From Nostoc sp. GT001 (GTDB taxonomy: Bacteria; Cyanobacteriota; Cyanobacteriia; Cyanobacteriales; Nostocaceae): DNA of 15,312 nt. Positions 1 through 6,524 of this stretch are shown here, piece after piece (within the stretch, counting starts at the first letter, position 1; the number at the start of each line of letters is the position of its first letter). A program made the translations under genes and the position numbers. Below the pieces are notes generated by a model that saw nothing but the letters and a program-made list of their open reading frames with translations, searched no databases and was not told where the DNA came from. The DNA lies in the NCBI RefSeq assembly GCF_030382115.1, contig NZ_JAUDRJ010000001.1, positions 63,562 to 78,873 of the forward strand, in the 5' to 3' direction.

Positions 1-90
1 AAAGTTTTTCCCCCTTTCCCTTTCCCCTTTAACCGAACCGTATTGGGTGATGTACCAGCATTGTTCTAAGTTTTGGACAAGGTTAGTCAT
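1..90 (-). CDS. Partial unknown protein, N-terminal 30 codons only
   Basis: An open frame starts at ATG 90-88 and runs off the left edge. The ATG overlaps the stop codon of the methyltransferase gene in an ATGA arrangement, which indicates translational coupling and a shared operon. The visible peptide begins MTNLVQNLEQCWYITQYG and then becomes charged (VKGERERGK), where the DNA is a G/A-rich tract of the kind often seen between cyanobacterial genes. I do not recognise the family. The repeat-like tract soon after the start may mean that the real reading frame is disrupted, or that a simple repeat has expanded inside the gene. Only sequence to the left can decide. Confidence 0.5.
   Translation of the reverse strand, partial: MTNLVQNLEQCWYITQYGSVKGERERGKNF
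6..30. repeat. Homopyrimidine/homopurine simple repeat
   Basis: A run of C and T blocks (CCCCC, TTT, CCC, TTT, CCCC, TTT) followed by AACC. The same style of sequence, including the shared string CCCTTTAACC, occurs in the intergenic hairpin at 14218-14247. This is a dispersed low-complexity repeat typical of Nostocales genomes. Here it lies inside the open frame of the partial gene. Confidence 0.5.
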
Positions 91-1193
91 ACAATTGCAG
101 CTTTCAAAATACTTTGTACGGATGCGAATAATTGAGTTGCAAAGCTGGGAGGTACCGAATAGCCGATGATTGACCCCGCCGTAGCAGTCTCAGGCGGGAA
201 CTCATACCAAGACGGAAAACCTTGCAAAATGGCTGCACCTTGAATTGACAAAGACTTGACCGTACCATCAGGCAACCAAATATCAGCGAACTTACTTCGG
301 TTGCAGCCCTTGTGATCCGTGAAATGGGAGCGCAAGATAGTGTTGCAAGGTAAATGCCCAGGTTTATACTTGGACTGTGAACGTCCCCCAACTCTTTGTA
401 TTAGCAATGGTGTTGGCACGTTTCCGGCTAAAAATTTCTCCAAAGCTTGTTGCTGTTTGGGCAACAGGTGTGAATCAGCCATCGTGGGGATGAGATGGGC
501 GATCGCCTCGTACCAACCACAAGGTGTAGCGCTCGAAGGTAGGGCAACATGAAAACCCCTACTTGCAACCAGAACTAACCGCCGCCGCGCCTGGGGTAGC
601 CCAAAGTCAGCCATGTTGACCACGCTGTAATCGAATGAGTACCCCTCAAGTTCCAAATCTGACAGAATGATACTGAAACTCTGACTGTTCTGATAGTGTG
701 GAACATTCTCCAGCGTAAACACCCGTGGCTGTAACTGTCGGATGGCTTCTGCTACAGCGATCGCAGCCGTCAGATCATCGTTAGTTTCCCCACCTTTACC
801 CGCTTTAGCTGTGTGGGCTTGGCTGAAGTTGGCACACACCGGGGAGGCGTGAAGGTAGTCGGGGCGGCGGGGAAAACCTAGAAATCCTGACTGCGCTACT
901 TCTTGCACTGTTAGCTGGATTATTCTACAGCCATATTCCCTGAAATTGCGGTGATGAGTTTTGGCGATCGCCCGACTCAGTTCTGGTTTACTTGGGTCAA
1001 ACTCTACTGCAATGACTGGGCGAATACCAGCTTGAACCATCCCAGCTTCTATTCCGCCGCCGCCTGCGAAAAGTACTACAGCGATCGGGGCATCATCTGG
1101 CAGAACTGGTTTTATTTTTGTATTATCAAAATTTTTGCAGACATCTAATTTTGGTAATGTTTTTTTGCAATACCTTAGCCAAAATAAGAGCAT
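87..1193 (-). CDS. DNA (cytosine-5) methyltransferase, orphan
   Basis: Transfers a methyl group from S-adenosylmethionine to C5 of cytosine in a specific DNA site. The C5-MTase motifs are in order: motif I LFAGGGGIEAG (residues 41-51), catalytic motif IV SPVCANFS with Cys120 (the usual PPC is PVC here), motif VI ENVP (162-165), motif VIII QARRR (201-205), a target-recognition region about 210-310, then a degenerate LQGFP element (323-327) and motif X GYSVPPS (344-350). At 368 aa the length fits a complete enzyme. The first 35 residues are low-complexity with no counterpart I recognise, and no Shine-Dalgarno precedes ATG 1193, so the true start is uncertain. The gene lies just downstream of an IS4-type element that probably separates it from its operon promoter. 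No restriction endonuclease is visible, so it looks like an orphan enzyme. Confidence 0.9.
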   Translation of the reverse strand: MLLFWLRYCKKTLPKLDVCKNFDNTKIKPVLPDDAPIAVVLFAGGGGIEAGMVQAGIRPVIAVEFDPSKPELSRAIAKTHHRNFREYGCRIIQLTVQEVAQSGFLGFPRRPDYLHASPVCANFSQAHTAKAGKGGETNDDLTAAIAVAEAIRQLQPRVFTLENVPHYQNSQSFSIILSDLELEGYSFDYSVVNMADFGLPQARRRLVLVASRGFHVALPSSATPCGWYEAIAHLIPTMADSHLLPKQQQALEKFLAGNVPTPLLIQRVGGRSQSKYKPGHLPCNTILRSHFTDHKGCNRSKFADIWLPDGTVKSLSIQGAAILQGFPSWYEFPPETATAGSIIGYSVPPSFATQLFASVQSILKAAIV

Positions 1194-1202
1194 AAAGAGG
1201 TA

Positions 1203-2610
1203 GGGCGCTTTGTAGTAGAGTTATTGTCTCTCACAACGACAACTCAAAAACTACAAACCACCCATGCCAGACATCCTATCACTGTTACAATGCCTGCTAC
1301 CGCAGATCAACGCGACGACGATGCGCCGAATGAACCAGATAATCCTGGCGATGTTAGCGATGAGCGGGAGAGTCACAATGTTGGGAATGTCTCGTTGGGC
1401 AGGCACTGGTGGTAGTTATCGGACAATATTAAGATTCTTTCAGACAGTAATACCTTGGGCAACGTTGTTTTGGGTATTTTTCCGTAAGCATTTGTTCCGT
1501 GCAAATGAGGTGTATTTGCTGGCAGGAGATGAAGTTGTAATCAGTAAATCAGGGAAACAAACTTATGGGCTGGATAGATTTTTTTCTAGCCTCGTCAGCA
1601 AACCTATATTAGGGCTATCTTTTTTTACATTATCATTAGTAAGTGTTAAGCGAAGACACTCATTTCCGATTAAAATAGAACAGGTAATCAAGAGCGATGT
1701 AGAAAAAAGTAGTGTATCGCCAACAACAGAAATCAAACCCAAAGAAAAACGTGGACGTGGACGACCAAAAGGTAGTAAAAATAAAAACAAAACAGAAGTA
1801 ATTCTCACATCTGAATTACTAAGAATTAAGAAGATGATTAATGAGTTGGTCAAGTTAATAGCTAACTTTATCCCCCTAACTTACTTAGTCTTAGACGGTC
1901 ATTTTGGAAACAATAATGCCTTGCAAATGGTTCGGCAAGTTAACTTGCACATAATTTCCAAGTTGCGCCATGATTCCGCATTGTATATACCCTATCAACA
2001 TCCTGACTCCAATAGTCGCTCTCGTCGTAAATACGGTGATAAGATTGACTACTGTAACATACCTGATAAATATTTATGTAAAAGTACCATTGAAGACGAT
2101 ATCAAAACTGATATTTATCAATGCACTCTCCTTCACAAGGAATTTGCCCAAGCACTGAATATAGTTATTTTGGTCAAAACCAATCTTAAAACTAATGCTC
2201 ATAGTCATGTAATCCTATTTTCTAGTGACCTAAAGTTGTCATACGAAAAGATAATTGATTACTATAAACTGCGCTTTCAAATCGAGTTTAACTTTCGTGA
2301 TGCGAAGCAGTTTTGGGGATTAGAAGATTTTATGAATTTAAGTCAAACTGCTGTAACTAATGCTGTTAATCTAGCATTCTTTATGGTCAACTTATCCCAT
2401 CATCTTCTATCTGATTTCCGTCTCCTTAATCCTGACTCCGGCATTATTGATCTTAAAGCTCACTATCGTGGTTTTCGATATATCCGTGAAATGTTAAAAA
2501 TGCTTCCCGAAATCCCTGAGCCTATTTTATTAAACCAGATTTTTGCCAAGCTTACTTCTTTAGGACGCATTCATCCCGTTTCTACGGGCGTTGAACCCTC
2601 GTAATTTGGC
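1203..2610 (+). mobile_element. IS4-family insertion sequence (ends approximate)
   Basis: The element carries one transposase gene and interrupts a leftward operon. The ends are inferred. The heptamer AGAGGTA occurs at 1196-1202 and again at 2611-2617, so a 7-bp target duplication would give an element of about 1.41 kb with the transposase starting 61 bp inside. I could not find convincing terminal inverted repeats, so the heptamer match may be chance. If it is removed at that heptamer, the upstream 137-aa gene would end a few codons later with a different tail, at a stop that falls just inside the methyltransferase ORF. Confidence 0.6.
1264..2604 (+). CDS. IS4-family DDE transposase
   Basis: Cuts and joins the ends of its own insertion sequence. 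The DDE triad is visible: Asp89 in LLAGDE, Asp211 in YLVLDGHFGNNN, and Glu341 inside the IS4 signature Y-x2-R-x3-E-x6-K (Tyr334, Arg337, Glu341, Lys348). At 446 aa with an unbroken frame, it looks intact and may be active. Residues 161-176 hold KRGRGRPKGSKNK, an AT-hook-like minor-groove motif placed in the variable insertion between the first two Asp residues. The stop codon lies only a few bases before the proposed right end of the element, and its 3' end overlaps the antisense end of the 137-aa gene. No clear Shine-Dalgarno is seen. Confidence 0.9.
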   Translation: MPDILSLLQCLLPQINATTMRRMNQIILAMLAMSGRVTMLGMSRWAGTGGSYRTILRFFQTVIPWATLFWVFFRKHLFRANEVYLLAGDEVVISKSGKQTYGLDRFFSSLVSKPILGLSFFTLSLVSVKRRHSFPIKIEQVIKSDVEKSSVSPTTEIKPKEKRGRGRPKGSKNKNKTEVILTSELLRIKKMINELVKLIANFIPLTYLVLDGHFGNNNALQMVRQVNLHIISKLRHDSALYIPYQHPDSNSRSRRKYGDKIDYCNIPDKYLCKSTIEDDIKTDIYQCTLLHKEFAQALNIVILVKTNLKTNAHSHVILFSSDLKLSYEKIIDYYKLRFQIEFNFRDAKQFWGLEDFMNLSQTAVTNAVNLAFFMVNLSHHLLSDFRLLNPDSGIIDLKAHYRGFRYIREMLKMLPEIPEPILLNQIFAKLTSLGRIHPVSTGVEPS

Positions 2611-2973
2611 AGAGGTATTGTTTTTGGTTTTCGCTTTTTTGATAAAGGCGATGATATTCTCTCGCGTTGCCCTCTCTTGTTGCAGTGTCCGAATCATTGG
2701 AACAGCGCCAGGGGGAATTGAACCTATACTTTTGCCTTTCCATGCCCCGTTTATCTTCTCTTTCCAATTGAATGCCCATCGCCAATGAAAGGGATTATTC
2801 GGGTCACGTTCACCAATCACACGGGGATAAGAAACAGTCTTCCCATCAAGTAGCTTTTTAGTTTCGAGGTACTGATAAAGACAACCGACTGATTCCCCCT
2901 GTGAGGTTTTGACCGCTTTCTCTAAGAATTTTTCGGGTATTGCAGACAACTCAGCTATTACTGATTTAGTCAT
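2560..2973 (-). CDS. Small W-rich conserved-looking protein, 3' end altered by IS
   Basis: The frame encodes 137 aa. Its core (about residues 45-100) has the pattern YPRVIGERDPNNPFHWRWAF, then W-x-EK-x-NG-x-WK-x-KS and IPPGAVPMIRTL, ending in a basic helix. It resembles small charged proteins found beside DNA methyltransferases on cyanobacterial plasmids, though I cannot name a family. ATG 2973 overlaps the stop of the preceding ASCH gene (ATGA), indicating coupling. The last 16 to 20 residues are read from DNA that I assign to the IS element, so the native C-terminus is probably lost; the predicted pre-insertion frame would have ended only a few residues beyond residue 121. Function unknown. 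Confidence 0.6.
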   Translation of the reverse strand: MTKSVIAELSAIPEKFLEKAVKTSQGESVGCLYQYLETKKLLDGKTVSYPRVIGERDPNNPFHWRWAFNWKEKINGAWKGKSIGSIPPGAVPMIRTLQQERATRENIIAFIKKAKTKNNTSAKLRGFNARRNGMNAS

Positions 2974-3362
2974 GCAGCCACCTCCATGACCAAATCATCG
3001 GGTACTTCAAATATCCCCAATCGCCCAATGTAAGGAATCGGTGTAATCTCGCGTGGATTCTCCAGCTTCCAGTGATATTGCCCAGGCATTCCCCAGCCAG
3101 ACGCAACTTGTGAAAATTGGCAGTCAACTATTGTGACAATGCCAATAACTTGACCGCGACGGAGAGAGATTAATTCTGGGATTACTACCCCCATGCTTTG
3201 ACAAAATTCTTTCGCCTCAAAGTATTCTTTTTTGGTACAAGTCTTGGCTGCGTGAATCAGAATGTCGCCGCGATAATGAATGGACCAGCCTCGGTTTTCA
3301 ATATCCTTCAGAGCATAAATAATTGCTCATGCCCAAGGCTGACGGACGGATAGCGCTTTCAT
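2970..3362 (-). pseudogene. ASCH-domain protein gene with an in-frame TGA at codon 12
   Basis: From ATG 3362 the frame reads MKALSVRQPWA, then TGA at 3329-3327, then AIIYALKDIENRGW and on to a stop at 2970. This is the classic start of a cyanobacterial/phage ASCH-domain protein, in which QPWA is normally followed by a residue such as Trp; a single G-to-A change (TGG to TGA) explains the stop. The rest (IHYRGDILIHAAK, GQVIGIVTIVDC, WGMPGQYHW) is well preserved to codon 130, so the lesion is recent, a sequencing error, or read through. The only downstream in-frame ATG (3194) would give a 74-aa remnant lacking the conserved N-terminus. ASCH folds resemble PUA domains and are thought to bind RNA or modified nucleotides. 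The gene lies 5 nt after the preceding ORF. Confidence 0.8.
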
Positions 3363-3367
3363 CTGTT

Positions 3368-3748
3368 TTAAAACTCCAGCAATTGAATGTATGCGTCTAA
3401 TGCCGCGATCGCTGGATGTGGATGTGACTGTGAACGCAGCCCGTTGCAGATTGTGGCAATAGTTCCAAGCTCTATGAAAGTGAAATGAATATTGGACTGA
3501 CGGTTAGAACAGCGATGTAAAACTGTTAGAAGAACAAAATTCAACTGTCTGAGAATTACATCTTCAGCTACATGAAGTCGCCAAGTAAGGTTTTTGGAAG
3601 TAACCGAACGCCAGGGGTTATCGAAAGAACATTTTTCGACTTTGGGTAGTATCTTAATCTTGAATCTATAATCCCGGTCAGTAATAGCGCATTCATCAGG
3701 GGCGAGAGCCGCCCATTGTTGTAAAAGTTGTTGGTAAATTTCAATCAT
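3368..3748 (-). CDS. Hypothetical protein, first gene of the methyltransferase operon
   Basis: A 126-aa frame opens with a helical segment IEIYQQLLQQWAAL followed by a mixed alpha/beta part with several Cys and His residues (HRCSNRQSNIHF) and ends IAALDAYIQLLEF. I do not recognise a family; there is no signal peptide or membrane helix. It begins the leftward run with the ASCH, W-rich and methyltransferase genes, and its stop is 5 nt from the ASCH start. The Shine-Dalgarno before ATG 3748 is weak. The 207-bp gap upstream (3749-3955) holds the terminator of the nuclease gene and presumably this operon's promoter, which I could not pin down. Confidence 0.6.
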   Translation of the reverse strand: MIEIYQQLLQQWAALAPDECAITDRDYRFKIKILPKVEKCSFDNPWRSVTSKNLTWRLHVAEDVILRQLNFVLLTVLHRCSNRQSNIHFTFIELGTIATICNGLRSQSHPHPAIAALDAYIQLLEF

Positions 3749-3905
3749 TCTCAGTTGGCTGCCTTGCGTAGAAAACGATTGTAAAATTCCTGTTCTAATC
3801 CGTCAGCAGCAATTTATTTCAACGCAACTATTTATTAGTTGGGGTATTATGATAGTGATAAAATGACGGATAGGTTTTAAGTCTTATGCTTGTATGAAGA
3901 GACAT

Positions 3906-3946
3906 TAGAAATAAGGAGTGGATATTTTAATCCGACTCCCTATCTA
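3906..3946 (-). terminator. Hairpin terminator after the Rpn-type gene
   Basis: The left arm TAGAAATAAGGAGTGGAT pairs with the right arm ATCCGACTCCCTATCTA around a 6-nt AT loop, with one or two mismatches. In the minus direction the stem is followed by T-rich DNA, ten bases after the nuclease stop codon. Confidence 0.55.
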
Positions 3947-3955
3947 ATTTTTACT

Positions 3956-4774
3956 TTATCCTAATTGGTCTAACCAATTTACTAAATCGTTAACTGATGA
4001 GAAATCTAAAAGGGCTTCGCCTAGTGCCTCTAATTCTTCAATAGGTAAAACTCGAATTCGCTCGATTAGTAGAGAATTAACTTCTCCAAAACGGCGATTT
4101 AACAAACGATTTAAAAACTGAAATGCTTCTTGTTGCTTTCCTTTCTGCAAAATATCCTGATAAATAACAGATTCCTGCATAATATCCTCCCGTAAAAATT
4201 GACGAATTAAATCTTTTTCAAACCTTAAACCTGCAAATATCTCTGTACATCCAGCAATATTCTGTCTTTCATCCCTATCTGAAATTCTAGCGATATTTTG
4301 AGCTACTTGGGATAATAAAGCGGCAGGTGAATCAGTTCGAGTTAAAGGTGCAAGAGGCAGTAACGCTGGATTATTCAGAAACAAAGCTGAATCTTGTTCC
4401 CATAACCGTATAACTTGATAACGGTGACTTGTGAACTCATCTGTGTATTCTTCAGTAAATGCAATAGGGTCACTACTTTGTTGCAAGAAGATCACGACTT
4501 GGGTTACTGGTATGTTATATTGCCGTTTCAATCTCACATAATAGTCTAATACCCGCAAAGGAATTGGCGGATTAGATTTGGGGAGAGTTTGAAACTCAAT
4601 GTGCAAAATCCGGCTACTTGTTTGCAAAAATGTGACATAATCTGCACGGATTGGATCTATTGAAAGTTCAGTTTTAAGTACTGTAACTTCTGTAGTTTTA
4701 TCTGGTAGCAACCACTTGGCAAACTCGGCTGGATACAATTCAGCTAAATACTTGGCAGTATTATCGTAACTCAA
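3956..4774 (-). CDS. Rpn-type PD-(D/E)XK nuclease with C-terminal DUF4351
   Basis: A 272-aa protein of the Rpn (recombination-promoting nuclease, formerly 'putative transposase') family, very common in filamentous cyanobacteria. The N-terminal nuclease core shows Asp45 (in IRADYVTF) and the Glu60-x-Gln62 pair (in HIEFQ) expected of a PD-(D/E)XK site. The C-terminal 60 residues (LLNRRFGEV, PIEELEALGEALLDFS) match the DUF4351 tail that often ends these proteins. No ATG fits the start: translation most likely begins at TTG 4774, with GGATGAG 6-12 bases upstream acting as Shine-Dalgarno. The nearby ATG within GGATGAG is out of frame and stops at once. Escherichia coli Rpn proteins act as DNA endonucleases; the cyanobacterial role is unknown. 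Terminator downstream. Confidence 0.8.
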   Translation of the reverse strand: MSYDNTAKYLAELYPAEFAKWLLPDKTTEVTVLKTELSIDPIRADYVTFLQTSSRILHIEFQTLPKSNPPIPLRVLDYYVRLKRQYNIPVTQVVIFLQQSSDPIAFTEEYTDEFTSHRYQVIRLWEQDSALFLNNPALLPLAPLTRTDSPAALLSQVAQNIARISDRDERQNIAGCTEIFAGLRFEKDLIRQFLREDIMQESVIYQDILQKGKQQEAFQFLNRLLNRRFGEVNSLLIERIRVLPIEELEALGEALLDFSSVNDLVNWLDQLG

Positions 4775-4802
4775 TTTATCTCATCCTTATTTCAATGAAG
4801 AT

Positions 4803-4868
4803 TTAGTTCTTAGCAAGCTCAATGATTTTGTTTACTTTGTCAATGGTCAGGAAATTCATCTTCATCAT
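4803..4868 (-). CDS. Possible 21-aa small protein with a strong ribosome site
   Basis: The short frame MMKMNFLTIDKVNKIIELAKN sits in the gap between the DnaB gene and the Rpn-type gene. It is preceded by AAGGAGGAGAAGATT, an almost ideal Shine-Dalgarno at good spacing, which is stronger than that of most genes here. The peptide is an amphipathic, basic short helix. It could be a true small protein, a leader controlling the downstream nuclease gene, or a remnant of a longer gene. The rest of the 225-bp gap (4775-4999) contains nothing else I can support. Confidence 0.35.
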   Translation of the reverse strand: MMKMNFLTIDKVNKIIELAKN

Positions 4869-4999
4869 AATCTTCTCCTCCTTCTGGATTTAGACTAAAC
4901 CAATAGTACTTTTTTAATTGTTATATCTTTTGGCTGATTCCATTGCTGGAGTGCTGCTTGCATGAACATTTACAAGGCTCAAGTTAACTCCTGTTGTAT

Positions 5000-6391
5000 T
5001 TAATATTGAGATTTAGCCAAATTCTTAAACTGTCCAAATCGTTCATCAAACAAAAGGTTGACAGTCGTCTCACTACTAAACCGACTTTTCAAAACTGAAA
5101 CTTCAAAAATGCCTTTTTGGGTAGTCTGTTTGTCGTAGTAATCTTCCCGGTACAAACCCAACATGACGGCAGCTTCTTGTTCAAATCCTCCTGATTCTCG
5201 AAAGTCTGCTTTGGTTGGACGCTTTTCGGAACGTGAATCAACTTCTCTTTTTAACTGCGCTAAACCCAAGACAGCGCAATTGAATTGTTTAGCGATCGCC
5301 CTGAGTTGTTTCAAGATTGAGTCGATTTCTTGCACGCGGTTTTCGCCACGTTCACGGCGCATTGGTTCAATCAACTGCACATAGTCCACAATCACCAAAC
5401 TGACTGAACCGCAACGAGCTTGTATATCTTGCAAATCACCCTTGATTTGTGAGGTGGTGATTACAGGGTTGTCATTTAACCAAAATGGTAGCGCCATTGC
5501 GTCAGCACAAGCTTGAGCCAAAGGATTCCAGTGAGATTCCCGGAGTGCATTGCGTTTAAAAAGCAAGTCAGCAGGAACATGAGGGGCTGCCAGCCTTGAG
5601 AGAGTCTTTTTGACCATTTGTGAGGCAGACATCTCTAAAGCAAAATAAGCGGTTGTTAAGCCGCTAGCAGCAGCCCGAATACCAATATCTAATGCCCAGG
5701 TAGACTTGCCGATGCCGCCACGACCTCCAACAACGGTCAAAGAACCGAAGGGCATCCCGCCAATTACCGAATCCAAATCATAAAATCCAGTTGGGACATT
5801 CACCTCAATCGCATCTTCACCGTTATTAGCCAATTCAATCTCGGCATAAACGTCAGGGATGATGTCAGCCATTAGCTTCATTTGACAAGGCATAGTTAAT
5901 TGGCGCAACTCTAAAAGTTTTTGTTGTCCCATTTCGATGACTGAAGTGGCAGTAGTTTCAGTCAAAGGAGCATCCATCGCGTAGCGTGCCATTTGTAAAG
6001 CCGTTTGGATCACCGCCCTCAATTGCGCTTTTTCTCGAATTAATTCTGCTAAGGCATCGATGTTAACTGCTGACACGCAAGAGTTAAGCAAGGATGCAAG
6101 TTTATTTCTTCCGCCAACATTATGCAACAGTCCATGAGATTCCAGCCAACTGGTGACAAACAATAAATCCGTTGGTTGCTGAGACTGGTGCAATCGCAAT
6201 GCGGCTCGGTAGATGTCCTTATGCGAACCAACGTAAAAATCTTCTGGTTGCAAAATCTTAATTACACGAGCGATCGCTTCGGGGTCAAACAAAATGCCAC
6301 CGAGTACTACTTCTTCAGCTTCAATCGCCTGGGGCGGTAAGCGGTTAGGCATTGAAACTACGTTATCTGGGGCAAAATCCGGTGAAAACAT
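5000..6391 (-). CDS. dnaB: DnaB-family replicative DNA helicase
   Basis: A hexameric 5'-3' helicase that unwinds the fork and recruits primase. The N-terminal domain (about 18-160, PPQAIEAEEVVLGGILFD) and RecA-like motor (about 200-460) are both present. Numbering from the GTG one codon earlier: Walker A GGRGGIGKST (223-232, Lys230), catalytic Glu254 in ALEMS, Walker B LVIVD (333-337), motif H3 GLAQLKREVDSR (377-388), ESGGFEQEA and the arginine-finger region VLKSRFSSET with Arg438. At 463 aa the size is usual. The divergence from chromosomal DnaB (FEQEAA in place of the usual EQDAD) suits a plasmid or phage copy. ATG 6391 is preferred, with AGGAG 8 bases upstream; GTG 6394 is possible. It follows the candidate initiator gene. 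Confidence 0.92.
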   Translation of the reverse strand: MFSPDFAPDNVVSMPNRLPPQAIEAEEVVLGGILFDPEAIARVIKILQPEDFYVGSHKDIYRAALRLHQSQQPTDLLFVTSWLESHGLLHNVGGRNKLASLLNSCVSAVNIDALAELIREKAQLRAVIQTALQMARYAMDAPLTETTATSVIEMGQQKLLELRQLTMPCQMKLMADIIPDVYAEIELANNGEDAIEVNVPTGFYDLDSVIGGMPFGSLTVVGGRGGIGKSTWALDIGIRAAASGLTTAYFALEMSASQMVKKTLSRLAAPHVPADLLFKRNALRESHWNPLAQACADAMALPFWLNDNPVITTSQIKGDLQDIQARCGSVSLVIVDYVQLIEPMRRERGENRVQEIDSILKQLRAIAKQFNCAVLGLAQLKREVDSRSEKRPTKADFRESGGFEQEAAVMLGLYREDYYDKQTTQKGIFEVSVLKSRFSSETTVNLLFDERFGQFKNLAKSQY

Positions 6392-6423
6392 CACTTTTTC
6401 TCCTGCTATCTATTTTTGAAAAT

Positions 6424-6465
6424 CGAATCAGAATTCAGAAGTCAGAAGCCAGAATTCAGGAGCCA
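6424..6465 (+). repeat. Heptanucleotide repeat array, 6 units
   Basis: Six tandem heptamers close to GAATTCA/GAAGTCA/GGAGCCA, the short tandem repeat style of Nostocales genomes. They lie in the 130-bp gap between the initiator and helicase genes. A second array in opposite orientation at 6547-6581 makes an inverted pair around 6466-6546. Confidence 0.75.
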
Positions 6466-6524
6466 CAATGAACAAGCAGCAAAAATTATTTCGAGGATGG
6501 AAATGGCTTGGTCTAAGCGGTGAT

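Noticed and set aside
1224..1415. A 63-codon plus-strand frame overlapping the transposase start.
   Set aside because: Out of phase with the transposase, with no family resemblance; not evidence for a programmed frameshift since the transposase frame is whole.
3798..3871. An 8-bp inverted repeat ATCCGTCA/TGACGGAT separated by 58 bp in the gap before the 126-aa gene.
   Set aside because: Short arms and long spacing make chance likely; no promoter could be tied to it.
4914..4982. A 22-codon minus-strand frame from TTG with AGGAG upstream, just after the DnaB stop.
   Set aside because: Non-ATG start, no recognisable peptide and very short; the ribosome site resembles that of the MT-A70 gene but nothing else supports coding.
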